Origin: Sulfurovum sp. NBC37-1
GTDB lineage: Bacteria; Campylobacterota; Campylobacteria; Campylobacterales; Sulfurovaceae
DNA: 64,000 nucleotides
Assembly (NCBI RefSeq): GCF_000010345.1
Contig: NC_009663.1
Location: 620,001-684,000, forward strand
Direction: 5' to 3'
The number at the start of each line of letters is the position of its first letter. Position 1 is the first letter of the stretch. The notes below the pieces were generated by a model. That model worked only from the letters and a program-made list of their open reading frames with translations, was not told where the DNA came from and did not search any database. Positions 17,545 to 26,322 of the stretch are shown piece after piece. The position numbers and the translations under genes are program-made.

Positions 17545-18072
17545 TTGAAAGAAGAAATATTGAACCACCCTTTCAAACCCATTGTTTTCAATGACACAAA
17601 AACACTGATTCTGGGTTCGTTTCCAAGCATCAAATCATTCGAAAACAATTTTTATTATGCCCATCCGAGAAATCAGTTCTGGAAGATACTCGAAAAGTTG
17701 ACAGGTTACCCAGTCAACAACCGTGACCAGAAGATATGGCTTCTCAAAGAGTGCAAACTTGGGCTGTGGGATATGATAGGGTCCTGTCAGCGTGAGAATT
17801 CACTTGACAGTTCACTGGAAGATGAAGTGGTGAATGATATTCCGGCATTACTCTCTGCCTATCCAAGTATAGATAAGATCGCTTTTACCGGCAAGAAAGC
17901 ACAGGCGCTTTTCGAGACACACTTTTCCTACCTCGAGATTGAAAGAGTCTACCTCCCGTCACCGTCACCCGCCTATGCCGCTATGACATTTGAAGAGAAA
18001 GTTGTACAATACGCGGAAAAATTAGGAATGCGCCCGAACGAAGTGACAAGTACCCTTGGGGTGAGGAAGTAG
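17545..18072 (+). CDS. DNA-deoxyinosine glycosylase (uracil-DNA glycosylase superfamily)
   Basis: Predicted base-excision enzyme that removes hypoxanthine (deaminated adenine) from DNA. The superfamily motif appears as LGSFPSIKSFENNFYYAHPRNQFWKIL near the N-terminus and YLPSPSPAYAAM towards the end; the latter matches the second motif of the family. I choose a TTG start at 17545 because AGGAG lies seven bases upstream; an upstream GTG at 17509 lies inside the twin-hairpin element. This gives about 175 residues. It is followed by apaH after five bases. Confidence 0.82.
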   Translation: MKEEILNHPFKPIVFNDTKTLILGSFPSIKSFENNFYYAHPRNQFWKILEKLTGYPVNNRDQKIWLLKECKLGLWDMIGSCQRENSLDSSLEDEVVNDIPALLSAYPSIDKIAFTGKKAQALFETHFSYLEIERVYLPSPSPAYAAMTFEEKVVQYAEKLGMRPNEVTSTLGVRK

Positions 18073-18077
18073 AGAAA

Positions 18078-18917
18078 ATGGCAGTCTGGGCAGTGGGAGA
18101 TATTCAGGGGTGTTACGGTGCATTCAGAAAACTTCTTGAAGAGATTGATTTCGATCCCAAAAGAGACAAGCTATGGCTCGCCGGTGACCTGGTGAACCGG
18201 GGTGATGGCTCATTGGAGACGCTGGAGTATATCTACAGTATCAAAGAGAGTGTCGAAGTGGTACTTGGCAATCATGACCTGAGTCTCATAGCCGCCTATT
18301 ATGGTATCAAAAAATCCAACCCGACCATCGATCCCATTCTAAACTCGCCAAGGGCCAAAGAGCTGATAGACTGGCTGAGAAGTCAGAAATTCCTTCATGT
18401 GGATTACAAATTGGGATACTGCATGGCACATGCGGGTATCTCCCCAGAATTCGATCTCGGGATGGCGATACGCTATGCCAACAGGGTAGAAGAGAAGCTT
18501 CAAAACGATGAAAGTGCCGCTGCATGGTTGAAAAAGATGTTCAAAAGCGGTATCAATCGTTTCAATCGGGATTCCAGCAAAATAGACATCGACCGCTACA
18601 TCGTCAGTGCATTCACCCGTATGCGGTTCTGCTACAAAGACCACCGACTCGATTTTGACCAGAAAGGTCCACCGACGGATGCATTGAGGGCAAAGGGACT
18701 GAAACCATGGTTTGAGTGTGAGAACAGAAAAGAGATCGACCTGAAGATTATCTTTGGGCACTGGTCGACACTGGGTTTCTACCAGGATGAACATGTACTG
18801 GCACTTGATACAGGCTGTCTCTGGGGAGGTAAGCTCACCGCCGCACGCATCGATCTTTCTGAGCCTAAGATTAGAGAGTATGACTGTGAAGGATGTATGA
18901 ACCCAGATAAAAAATAG
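18078..18917 (+). CDS. apaH: symmetrical bis(5'-nucleosyl)-tetraphosphatase
   Basis: Hydrolyses Ap4A to two ADP and also removes Np4 caps from bacterial RNA. The calcineurin-like metal motifs are in order: AVGDIQGCYGAFRKLL, LAGDLVNRGDGSLETL and VVLGNHDLSLIA, with the histidines of MAHAG and FGHWSTLG further on. The length (279 aa) is standard. It lies five bases after the glycosylase gene, which suggests an operon. A run of nine G follows its stop. Confidence 0.95.
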   Translation: MAVWAVGDIQGCYGAFRKLLEEIDFDPKRDKLWLAGDLVNRGDGSLETLEYIYSIKESVEVVLGNHDLSLIAAYYGIKKSNPTIDPILNSPRAKELIDWLRSQKFLHVDYKLGYCMAHAGISPEFDLGMAIRYANRVEEKLQNDESAAAWLKKMFKSGINRFNRDSSKIDIDRYIVSAFTRMRFCYKDHRLDFDQKGPPTDALRAKGLKPWFECENRKEIDLKIIFGHWSTLGFYQDEHVLALDTGCLWGGKLTAARIDLSEPKIREYDCEGCMNPDKK

Positions 18918-18952
18918 GTATTTCTCTTGTTCTGCCGGTCCATCGGTGAAAT

Positions 18953-18961
18953 GGGGGGGGG
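18953..18961 (+). repeat. homopolymeric G9 tract
   Basis: Nine consecutive G between the convergent ends of apaH and the next minus-strand gene. It lies outside both reading frames (36 bp after the apaH stop, 21 bp beyond the other stop), so length changes would not alter either protein. Such tracts drive phase variation in some Campylobacterota, but no such role is evident here. Confidence 0.85.
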
Positions 18962-18982
18962 ACTTTACAACAAATAAAATAA

Positions 18983-19459
18983 CTATTGATGTGTTTTGTT
19001 TTCTTTGAAGAATGTTATTTTCATCCACTTCTTTTTATCAATTGAAAGTTTCCAGCCATACTGAGGGCTTGTTTGCTGATATTTTCTGGCCATATTGAAT
19101 TTGTCAATCCAACTATATTTTTTTAAAAATATTCTGCAAAATTTTCGCACATTAAGTGACTTTGCATCAAACAGGTAATCTACTACATCCGGGGAAAGTA
19201 CGATTGTATCAATTTTTTTGGAAGTAATATTTTCTTTTATATATGGATATGTGATAAGGTTATTTCTTCCAAACCCACATTTTTTTTGTTTTTCATCATA
19301 GATAAAATCACCACGTTCACTTTTAAATTCGGACAATATTTCACATGCTTTGTCAAACGGTATATCGTGATGGAATCCTTTCATCATTAATGGACCGTCT
19401 GCATATACGTTTATGGTCCAAATAAATACAACAAATAATGACAATACAGCTTTTTTCAT
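18983..19459 (-). CDS. small secreted protein of unknown function
   Basis: A 158-residue protein with a clear signal peptide (KKAVLSLFVVFIWTINVYA). The mature part is basic and has cysteines in DKACEIL, KKCGFG and KFCRIFL, which could form disulfides in the periplasm. No family was recognised. The start is supported by AGGAGG. It lies 12 bp downstream of a Sel1-repeat protein gene on the same strand, so the two form a two-gene operon. Base composition is clearly more AT-rich than its neighbours, which is consistent with acquired DNA. Confidence 0.7.
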   Translation of the reverse strand: MKKAVLSLFVVFIWTINVYADGPLMMKGFHHDIPFDKACEILSEFKSERGDFIYDEKQKKCGFGRNNLITYPYIKENITSKKIDTIVLSPDVVDYLFDAKSLNVRKFCRIFLKKYSWIDKFNMARKYQQTSPQYGWKLSIDKKKWMKITFFKENKTHQ

Positions 19460-19471
19460 TTATCTTTCCTC

Positions 19472-19930
19472 CTAGGTAATACCGTTTTTATCCAAATATG
19501 TATACTTTTTACAGCTTGATTTATTCCCAAAATTACAGGCTTTTTGATAATATTTTTTTGCCTGACTGTAATTTGGTTCGATACTTTCCCCTTTTTCATA
19601 TAAAAATCCAAGATCACTGCATGCATTACTGTAATTAAGCTTGCAGCCTTCTCTATCGTATTCCAGTGCTGCTTGGATATTATGCTCTTTAATCAATATA
19701 TGTGCTAAATTCCAGCAGCCTTTTCCCAATTGAAGCTGACAGGATTTTTTATAATATTGTTTTGCTTTAGCAAGGTTTTGTTTCACTCCTTCACCATATT
19801 CAAAGAGTTGGCCAACCTGAATACAGGCATGTGAATCACCCTTGGAACATTTGATAATATTTTTAAGGCCGGAAGCAGATGCCTCTCTCCCTCCAATAAG
19901 TATAGCGATGATAAAAAAGATATTTTTCAT
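19472..19930 (-). CDS. secreted Sel1-like repeat protein
   Basis: A 152-residue protein with a signal peptide (KNIFFIIAILIGG...ASA) and about three Sel1-type repeats: HACIQVGQLFEYGEGVKQNLAKAKQYYKKSC, then a degenerate unit, then ACSDLGFLYEKGESIEPNYSQAKKYYQKAC. Regular cysteine pairs at unit ends resemble the cysteine-rich Hcp proteins of Helicobacter. Such solenoids bind other proteins or peptidoglycan fragments, but the partner is unknown. AAGGGG precedes the ATG. The promoter upstream carries the TGTAGGA palindrome found in the signalling cluster. Confidence 0.8.
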   Translation of the reverse strand: MKNIFFIIAILIGGREASASGLKNIIKCSKGDSHACIQVGQLFEYGEGVKQNLAKAKQYYKKSCQLQLGKGCWNLAHILIKEHNIQAALEYDREGCKLNYSNACSDLGFLYEKGESIEPNYSQAKKYYQKACNFGNKSSCKKYTYLDKNGIT

Positions 19931-20041
19931 TTTTTGTCAGCCCCTTTTTATTTTTAATATTAAAATAAAGTACTGTTAAAACTACTGCTTTATGACTCCG
20001 TCTGCCACCCAATAATTTTATTTTTTGAGATAATATAAAAT

Positions 20042-20086
20042 ATTATATATGAAAGAATAAAAAAAATATGTAGGAAATATCTTACA
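20042..20086 (-). promoter_or_regulatory. promoter with TGTAGGA-type operator before the Sel1 operon
   Basis: The palindrome TGTAGGA-AATA-TCTTACA (20069-20086, one mismatch) lies 21 bp upstream of a TATAAT on the minus strand (20042-20047). The start codon of the Sel1 gene is about 110 bp further on. The spacing places the operator just upstream of the -35 position, where a class II activator would bind. The rest of the 316-bp gap (19931-20246) is AT-rich and shows no other gene. Confidence 0.6.
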
Positions 20087-20246
20087 GATCTTTCTAAAAT
20101 CCAGAACATAAAAAATTCTTAGGAGAGTTAGTATAGCGTTAAACTTATTCTTTTCTGCTAATGAGATCATGAAAGTGAGTTTTATTTCATCCGTTTCCCC
20201 GGAGAAGGTTTGCAGCAGTCGTTTTTTCTCTAAATATGGCAGAACC

Positions 20247-21425
20247 TTATACTACGATATGCCCTACAAACTTCGACATATTATCGAGTATTTTTCCACC
20301 TTTTCTAAAGCCCAGTCCACAGGCTTCATAGGCATAGAAAACACCTGCCTGGTAGGAGGAACCCTGAGTATCTGCAGGCAGTTCGGTATAGGCCTGATAG
20401 ACCATTTTATGGTTGCCATAGTCACCCTCTACCGATTCGACAGGCTGTGCATTGGCGTCGAGTATGCTGACATTGCCGCCTTCTCTTCCGAAGAAAGGTT
20501 TCTTTACCTGTTTTTTACCATGTAGAGGGTCAAATGAGGTTTCAAGCAGGAAAGGGTGGTTGGGGTAGAGGTCCCAGAGAATTTTGAGCATACCTTTGCT
20601 CTGAAACATCAGTGTGTAGGCCGGATTGAAGATGATAGCCTTCTGCTTCTTGATGATATTGGTCAACAGCATGGCAAGATCTGACTCTTCCAGTGCTATG
20701 TCCTCCCATGGAATGAGTTTGAACCAGAGCTCATAATTCTCATCGTTGTAGAAGATCCCTTCTTCCGCAGAGAACTCTATCTCGTCTATGTAGGCGAATT
20801 GAGTGTTGTATCCTGCTTCAGTCGCAATGTGCTGCAGCAGTTTGACAGTGTTCTCCTCTTCGGCATTGCCCCTGATGGAGGTGAAAAGGAATTTCCAGCC
20901 TTTATAGCGTGACTCGAAATCGGAAACATCCTCATCGAGAGTAACAAGACGTTTGCAGTTGTCAAGCAGTGCTTCGTAGAGGGCATTGAATTGTGCCGCT
21001 TCTTTCAAGCCGTTCTGTTTCAGGATCGCCCACTGGACGACGGTAGTTTCAAAGAGAGCGGTAGGGGTGTCTGCATTGAATTCAAGCAGTTTGATGGGTG
21101 TGCCGCCGATTCCTCCGGCAAGGTCGAAACGTCCGTAGAGGTGCCAGTGTACATCGTTCTCCCAGGACTCTTTGATGACCTCTACAAGATTGAAGGGGAT
21201 ACCTATTTCGTGAAAGAGGTTGTTTTCAACGATATATTCACCGGTTTCAACGTACATGTCGTAAAGTGTGTTAGCTGCTTCATAGTAAGCTTCAGCTTCG
21301 TCTTCAGAGATGACAACGAGTTCGTTCGAGATGTAGGCGCTCTCATCACTGTCTGTATGCCAGACAAAACCAAGGGACTCAAGATAGTTCGTTGTCAGAG
21401 GGGTGGTTTTCTGTAAAGCGATCAC
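20247..21425 (-). CDS. glutathionylspermidine synthase-like ATP-grasp protein
   Basis: A 392-residue member of the GspS family, which forms an amide bond with ATP. Typical segments are GRFDLAGG near residue 100, KLLEFNADTPTALFET, EGIFYNDENYELWFKLIPWEDI, KAIIFNPAYTLMFQSKGML and KKPFFGREGGNVSI. The bacterial YjfC/YgiC-type proteins share this fold but lack the amidase half, and their true substrate is uncertain. The stop is three bases from the start of the UPF0323 gene on the same strand, in the same order as I recall in Campylobacter jejuni (Cj0371-Cj0372). Confidence 0.87.
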   Translation of the reverse strand: MIALQKTTPLTTNYLESLGFVWHTDSDESAYISNELVVISEDEAEAYYEAANTLYDMYVETGEYIVENNLFHEIGIPFNLVEVIKESWENDVHWHLYGRFDLAGGIGGTPIKLLEFNADTPTALFETTVVQWAILKQNGLKEAAQFNALYEALLDNCKRLVTLDEDVSDFESRYKGWKFLFTSIRGNAEEENTVKLLQHIATEAGYNTQFAYIDEIEFSAEEGIFYNDENYELWFKLIPWEDIALEESDLAMLLTNIIKKQKAIIFNPAYTLMFQSKGMLKILWDLYPNHPFLLETSFDPLHGKKQVKKPFFGREGGNVSILDANAQPVESVEGDYGNHKMVYQAYTELPADTQGSSYQAGVFYAYEACGLGFRKGGKILDNMSKFVGHIVV

Positions 21426-21428
21426 TGT

Positions 21429-22007
21429 TTAACCGCCAAAGAAGCCGCCGCTTCTTGTAGAGCTCTTTCTATTGCCGAAGAATCCGCTTCGCTTACTTGT
21501 ACTTTTTCTTGGCTTGCTGAAGCTTTTTTTGCTTCTCTGATAGGTGGAAGGTGATTTGTATCCGGCTTTACGGTTATTCTGGTAATTCTGGTTTCCAAAG
21601 AGTTTGTTCCCGATCCAGGAGCCGATCATTGCGCCGGCAATACTGGAGAGCAGGACGGAACCAAGTCCCATACCTTGAGAGACTTCCGGGTTCTTCTGTG
21701 TCAATGGAGATGTACCATTGTCAATTTTGGCAGCTTCTTCTTTAACAAGTTTGTCCATTTCCTCTTTGGTCAGGACCCTCTCGGTACCGTTCAGGTCTTT
21801 GAGTACGATACGTGTCTCATCGGCTGGGAATTCATCTTTTATCTTGTATTTGCCAGGAGCTGTTTCTTCAATGATGACAAAAGCACCTTTTGGCTGAACC
21901 GCTTCCTGTTGTGTATTGCTGCTGGTACATCCGGTCACGCCTGTAACGAGCAGGGCGCCAAGACCGGTTGCGGCAGCCATGGTTGAAAGTCTGTTGATAT
22001 ATTTCAT
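21429..22007 (-). CDS. UPF0323 family lipoprotein
   Basis: A 192-residue lipoprotein typical of Campylobacterota. The signal ends with the lipobox VTGVTGC. The middle carries a KGAFVIIEE segment and a glycine-rich hydrophobic region (GMGLGSVLLSSIAGAMIGSWIGNKLFG). The tail is highly basic and rich in serine, arginine and glycine (KSTSKRSGFFGNRK; SGGFFGG), as is typical of the family. Function is unknown. It is probably co-transcribed with the GspS-like gene three bases downstream. Confidence 0.87.
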   Translation of the reverse strand: MKYINRLSTMAAATGLGALLVTGVTGCTSSNTQQEAVQPKGAFVIIEETAPGKYKIKDEFPADETRIVLKDLNGTERVLTKEEMDKLVKEEAAKIDNGTSPLTQKNPEVSQGMGLGSVLLSSIAGAMIGSWIGNKLFGNQNYQNNRKAGYKSPSTYQRSKKSFSKPRKSTSKRSGFFGNRKSSTRSGGFFGG

Positions 22008-22085
22008 TTCTTGTTCCTAACGAAAAATTTCGGGTATATTAATAGAAGTGGTATGATAGCAAAAAAATGTTAATCGGAAGTGCAG

Positions 22086-22148
22086 CAGAGAGGGAAGAGT
22101 CTCTCTGTCTGACTATATAAGGAAGGTACGGATGGGCCGCTTTGGCCC
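22086..22148. other. two hairpins between ftsZ and UPF0323
   Basis: CAGAGAG/CTCTCTG (22086-22107, 8-base loop) and GGGCC/GGCCC (22134-22148, 5-base loop) lie downstream of the ftsZ stop. Neither is followed by a T-run on the ftsZ strand, so a classical terminator is not proven. The second is followed by CTTTTT on the plus strand. Confidence 0.45.
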
Positions 22149-22157
22149 CTCTGCTTT

Positions 22158-23327
22158 TTAATCCATCTGCTTTCTCAGGAAGGTAGGAACATCGAGAATG
22201 TCCTCATTCTCCGTGTAGTCCTGCCCTACAACGATTCTCTTGCCATTGAAGGTATTGAGGGGTGTCGCTGTAGTACTTGAGTCGTTACCCAACATTGTTG
22301 TCTGCGTCGGCTTTTTGATGGAAGTTGGTTCTGGAATGGCATTTTTGTCTTCAAAACCGGTTGCAACGATAGTGATACGTACTTCATCTATTTCCATATT
22401 AGGATTGGTTGTCGTACCGAAGATGACAGACGCGTCTTCATCGGCACTCTCTTCAACGATGTTCATCGCTTCACCGATCTCCATAATTGGATAGTCGGGG
22501 TGAATGTCGAAATGTACCAGTACACCCATTGCACCGTCGATGGAGATGTTGTCAAGCAGCGGAGACTCGATCGCCGCTTTGGCAGCATCGTAAGCCGCAT
22601 TTGTTCCGGTACTGTAGCCCGCACCCATCAGCGCCAGCCCTCTGTGTGACATAACTGTTTTCACATCGGCAAAGTCAAGGTTGATATCATTCTCTCCGTG
22701 AGAAAGGATGACTTTTGAAATACCGCCGACAGCCTGTGCAAGGATGTCATCGACCATTCTGAAACTCTCTTTGATACCGAGGTTCTTTTCAACGATGGAA
22801 AGAAGTTTTTCATTTGGTACGACAATGATGGAATCACTCTCTCTTTTGAGCTCTTCAAGACCCTCTTTTGCCAGCTTTGTTCTTTTTCTGCCTTCGAACT
22901 TGAAAGGACTTGTCACGATGGAAACTGTCAATGCACCTACTTCTTTTGCTGCCTGGGCAATGATAGGTGCCGCGCCGGTACCCGTACCGCCGCCAAGACC
23001 TGCAGAGATGAACACGATGTCGGAGCCTTCGAGCATGGTTTTGATGTCTTCAAAACTCTCAAGTGCCGCTTCTCTACCTTTATCCGGGACCATACCCGCA
23101 CCCAAACCTCTGGTAGCATTCATTCCAAGCTGCATTTTGTAGGGTGCCAGTGAACTGTCAAGTGCCTGTGCATCTGTATTGGCAACGATAAGGTCGATAC
23201 TGTTGATCCCCTCCTGTATCATGTGGTTGATCATGTTGCCACCACCGCCACCTACACCGATCGCTTTTATTTTTGCTCCGTTTGTGTGACACTTTGTCTC
23301 AATGACATTGATTTCGAACTCTTCCAT
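22158..23327 (-). CDS. ftsZ: cell division protein FtsZ
   Basis: Tubulin-like GTPase that forms the division ring. The GTP-binding signature GGGTGTGAAPIIA is present, with VGGGGGNMINHMI at the N-terminus, FSAGLGG-like FISAGLGGGTG, and the T7 loop region NLDFADV. The C-terminus ends in DVPTFLRKQMD, the conserved tail that binds FtsA and other anchors. The length is 389 aa. A GGAGG ribosome site precedes the ATG. It follows ftsA after 30 bp, the order ppiD-like/ftsA/ftsZ being common in Campylobacterota. Confidence 0.98.
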   Translation of the reverse strand: MEEFEINVIETKCHTNGAKIKAIGVGGGGGNMINHMIQEGINSIDLIVANTDAQALDSSLAPYKMQLGMNATRGLGAGMVPDKGREAALESFEDIKTMLEGSDIVFISAGLGGGTGTGAAPIIAQAAKEVGALTVSIVTSPFKFEGRKRTKLAKEGLEELKRESDSIIVVPNEKLLSIVEKNLGIKESFRMVDDILAQAVGGISKVILSHGENDINLDFADVKTVMSHRGLALMGAGYSTGTNAAYDAAKAAIESPLLDNISIDGAMGVLVHFDIHPDYPIMEIGEAMNIVEESADEDASVIFGTTTNPNMEIDEVRITIVATGFEDKNAIPEPTSIKKPTQTTMLGNDSSTTATPLNTFNGKRIVVGQDYTENEDILDVPTFLRKQMD

Positions 23328-23357
23328 TTTTTCCTCCCTTGTTGTAATATATATCTC

Positions 23358-24743
23358 TTAAAAAAGCTGTTTAGCCCAGTTGGTCAGCTTTTTGATCGGA
23401 TTTTGCTTGTCAGCACCGATATCCGGCAAGTCATCGAAGATGATATTGTCAGAACCCTTTTCCTCTGTTCCCTGTGATTTTGGTTTTTTTACTTCACGCT
23501 GCTCTTCTGCCTCTTTGACGGTATTGCCGATCTTGATATCACCAAGATCATCTGTATGTACGTCTTTGGAGTGTAGAAGTTCCTGTTGGAAGTTGATCTC
23601 ATACTGTGTATGTTCTCCTGCTTTGTAAAGCAGAAGACCGATCACAGTAGCGAAAGCAGGGTCTTTCAGCTCATCAAAAAGGCCGTCAATCTCCCTTGGT
23701 TTTCCGATGCGGACGGGAAGGGAAGGAAAGATGGATTGGGCCAACTCTCTGATACCTTTGAGTTTGGTCATCCCTCCTGTAAGAATGATACCCGCACCGA
23801 TCTGTTCTTTGAGTGCGGACTTATCAAGTGATTTTGCCAGGATCATCAGTGCCTCTTCGACACGTGCAAAGATAACTGAATGGACGATTTCGAGAGAGAC
23901 ACCGTTACGGTTCTCTTCATCCCCTATAATAGGTAGCTCTATCACTTCATTGCTTGTCTCTACAAGATTCCCGTGACGGATCTTTACATTTTCGGCGATC
24001 TGCAGTGGTGTATGCAGTGCCATGGAAAGGTCATTGGTGATATGGTTCGATCCTACACCGAGGAAGTCGTTGTATCTGATGGAGTTGCCTACATGGATGA
24101 CAAGATTGCTTGTCTGTCCGCCAAGGTCGATGACTGCGACACCCAGTTCTTTCTCATCCTCATCCATAGTTGCGATGGCGGAAGCGTAACCGCTCAGAAC
24201 GATACCCTCTATTTCTACACCTGCTGAACGGACCGCTTTTTTAAGGTTGGAGAGGTTGGATTTCTGTGTCATGATAATATTGACATCGACTTCCATGCGG
24301 CTGGCATTCATACCGAACGGATCTTCTATAAAATCCTGATCATCCACTCTGAAATTGTATGGGAGTACATGGACCACTTCATATTCGTTGGGGACATTGG
24401 CATTGTAAAGTGCAGTCTGCATGACACGATTGATCTCTTTGATGGAGATGTCTTTGTGTGGGATATTGACAATACCTGTGGAGTTCAGGCTTTTGGCATA
24501 TGCATTGGAAATGGAGACAGTTGCTGAAGTGATATTGCTGCCTGCGATACGCTTGGCATCGTTAATGGCTTTCTTGATAGCACGGGAAGAGAGTTCGATG
24601 TTGGTAATGGCACCTTTTTTGATGCCCTGGGATTTGGCGATCCCGTGGCCCTGTACCTGAAGTTTGCCCGCATCGTCAATTTCAGCTATGATTGCACATA
24701 CTTTAGTCGAACCGATGTCTATAGCTAAAATTGTATCACTCAA
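23358..24743 (-). CDS. ftsA: cell division protein FtsA
   Basis: Actin-like ATPase that tethers FtsZ to the membrane and recruits later division proteins. The actin-fold motifs are AIDIGSTKVCAIIAE (phosphate 1), VAVIDLGGQTSNLVIH (phosphate 2) and GAGIILTGGMTKLKGI (adenosine). The C-terminal end PIKKLTNWAKQLF is the amphipathic membrane-targeting helix. The length is 461 aa. Its start overlaps the stop of the upstream PpiD-like gene by four bases, so the two are translationally coupled. Confidence 0.97.
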   Translation of the reverse strand: MSDTILAIDIGSTKVCAIIAEIDDAGKLQVQGHGIAKSQGIKKGAITNIELSSRAIKKAINDAKRIAGSNITSATVSISNAYAKSLNSTGIVNIPHKDISIKEINRVMQTALYNANVPNEYEVVHVLPYNFRVDDQDFIEDPFGMNASRMEVDVNIIMTQKSNLSNLKKAVRSAGVEIEGIVLSGYASAIATMDEDEKELGVAVIDLGGQTSNLVIHVGNSIRYNDFLGVGSNHITNDLSMALHTPLQIAENVKIRHGNLVETSNEVIELPIIGDEENRNGVSLEIVHSVIFARVEEALMILAKSLDKSALKEQIGAGIILTGGMTKLKGIRELAQSIFPSLPVRIGKPREIDGLFDELKDPAFATVIGLLLYKAGEHTQYEINFQQELLHSKDVHTDDLGDIKIGNTVKEAEEQREVKKPKSQGTEEKGSDNIIFDDLPDIGADKQNPIKKLTNWAKQLF

Positions 24744-26215
24744 TTTTTAAGTCCTCCCATGTAAACTTCCGTAGGATATTTTGCATCCAACATCTTGATG
24801 AGGTTGGCCTCAAATGTTCTGCTTTTCATTTGATTGACACTCTGTTTTACAAAATCTGTCCTGTTCTGGTCGGCCGGCAGGAACTTCTGATCCATAATTT
24901 TGTAAACTACTACTTTATCCGCTACGCTTATAATACCTTTTTCTTTTAAAGATGTAAAGAGTTTTTGTAAAAATTGTAAACTTTCCTGTGAATTTAATGA
25001 TTTCAGGTTGTCATTTTTCTCTAAAGTAACAAAATCGGATATCATCGCATTACTTTTATCCAATGTTTCAAGTGTCTTTTCTGCCAACTTCAATAGTGCT
25101 TCTTTTTGCGCCTGAAGCGTATAGAGTTTTGTGACTTCCTCTTTTGCATCTTCAAAGGTTTTTGCTTTGGGTTCGATGACCGCTTCGATCTTGACAGTGG
25201 CATATTTGTCTCCGACAACTTTCGGTTTGACGATCTCACCGCTGTTCTTCTCAATGACGGCGTCCCAGAGTTCTTTGGAGAGTGTACTGTCATTGACAGG
25301 AAGTGTCATGCTCTCCGGATTTTCCAGTTTACCTTTTTTGAAAGCGATATACTGTTTTTGAGCTGCTTTTTTGCTCTTTTTGATCTTCAGGTCTTTTGTC
25401 ACTTCTTCCTTGGCTTCGTCAAAAAGAAGCTGCTTCCCTGCTGCATCGGTATAGTTGAAGGAATTTTCATCATAGAATGCTTTGATCTCCTCATCGGTGA
25501 CTTCAACTCCATCGGTCGCTGTCCATACAATGGAAAGCTTGTACATTCTTGGGGTCATGAAGTTCTCTTTCTGTATTTCCCAGAACGCTTTGATCTTCGC
25601 CTCATCCATACTGATATTGACATCGTCGTTCTTGAGTACTTTGTACATCAGCTTGTCTGCGATATTCATGGCAGAAGAGACAGTCTCTACTTCAAGAGGC
25701 AGTGCGTCTGTATGAAGAAGTGCAAGGGTCTTCTGGATAGTTATCTCATCTTTGAGCGTTGCTTCGAAGGTTTTGGCTTTGAGTCTCTGGCTTCTGAGGT
25801 AGGCATTGTAGATATCTTTATTGAATACACCGTCTTTCTGGAAACCTTTGATGCCGGCAAGTGTCCTGGCCACCTCTTTGTCTGAAACAACGATTCCCAT
25901 CTCCTGTGCGAAGTTGAGCAGTTTGGCCTGTACCTCGATACGGGAGAAGGCCTGTTGTATCAGGCCCATCTCTTTGGCCTTCTTCTCATCGAGTTTACCC
26001 TGCATCATTTCATTGTACTGGTTGTAGAGGTTACTGTAAGCCATATTGAGTTGCGTCTGTTTGATCTCGATGTTGCCTACTTTGGCGACATTGCCTGCTT
26101 TGGAACCGAAACTGTACGTTCCCCAGCCTACGAAACCCGCACCTATAAATGCGATGGTTGCTACCCATATGGTCCATACGAGATATTTATTGTGTTTTTG
26201 CATCCAGCTAATCAT
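24740..26215 (-). CDS. PpiD/SurA-like membrane-anchored periplasmic chaperone
   Basis: A 491-residue protein with a single N-terminal membrane anchor (LVWTIWVATIAFIGAGFVGWG) and a long periplasmic part. The first 170 residues match SurA_N/PpiD N-terminal chaperone domains (QTQLNMAYSNLYNQYNEMMQ...KEMGLIQQAFSRIEVQAKLL; DKEVARTLAGIKGFQ). No clear parvulin catalytic core is visible; the region after residue 230 has a short insertion (FDEAKEEVTKDLKIKK), so isomerase activity is doubtful. The role is probably folding of exported proteins, possibly division or outer-membrane proteins given the ftsA-ftsZ neighbours. Confidence 0.82.
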   Translation of the reverse strand: MISWMQKHNKYLVWTIWVATIAFIGAGFVGWGTYSFGSKAGNVAKVGNIEIKQTQLNMAYSNLYNQYNEMMQGKLDEKKAKEMGLIQQAFSRIEVQAKLLNFAQEMGIVVSDKEVARTLAGIKGFQKDGVFNKDIYNAYLRSQRLKAKTFEATLKDEITIQKTLALLHTDALPLEVETVSSAMNIADKLMYKVLKNDDVNISMDEAKIKAFWEIQKENFMTPRMYKLSIVWTATDGVEVTDEEIKAFYDENSFNYTDAAGKQLLFDEAKEEVTKDLKIKKSKKAAQKQYIAFKKGKLENPESMTLPVNDSTLSKELWDAVIEKNSGEIVKPKVVGDKYATVKIEAVIEPKAKTFEDAKEEVTKLYTLQAQKEALLKLAEKTLETLDKSNAMISDFVTLEKNDNLKSLNSQESLQFLQKLFTSLKEKGIISVADKVVVYKIMDQKFLPADQNRTDFVKQSVNQMKSRTFEANLIKMLDAKYPTEVYMGGLKN

Positions 26216-26244
26216 ACTTCATCTACCTTCTATCGAAAAATTTG

Positions 26245-26265
26245 TATAATATTTTACCCAAATAA
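26245..26265 (+). promoter_or_regulatory. bioA promoter with TACCCAAATAA box
   Basis: TATAAT at 26245-26250 is followed after four bases by TACCCAAATAA (26255-26265). The same box follows a -10 by two bases in front of serB (53428) and xth (54799). It would cover the transcription start. Confidence 0.5.
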
Positions 26266-26322
26266 GCTTGTGATATTACAAGATATGATAAATCTTGGGG
26301 CATGAAAGTAAAGAGGTGGAAA

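Noticed and set aside
18339-19028. Long minus-strand frame across apaH and the G9 tract
   Set aside because: It is antisense to apaH, which has all catalytic motifs, so a phase-variable gene over the G9 tract is not supported.
20169-20525. Plus-strand frame of 118 codons before the GspS-like gene
   Set aside because: Most of it is antisense to the well-supported GspS-like gene; no ribosome site or family pattern was seen.
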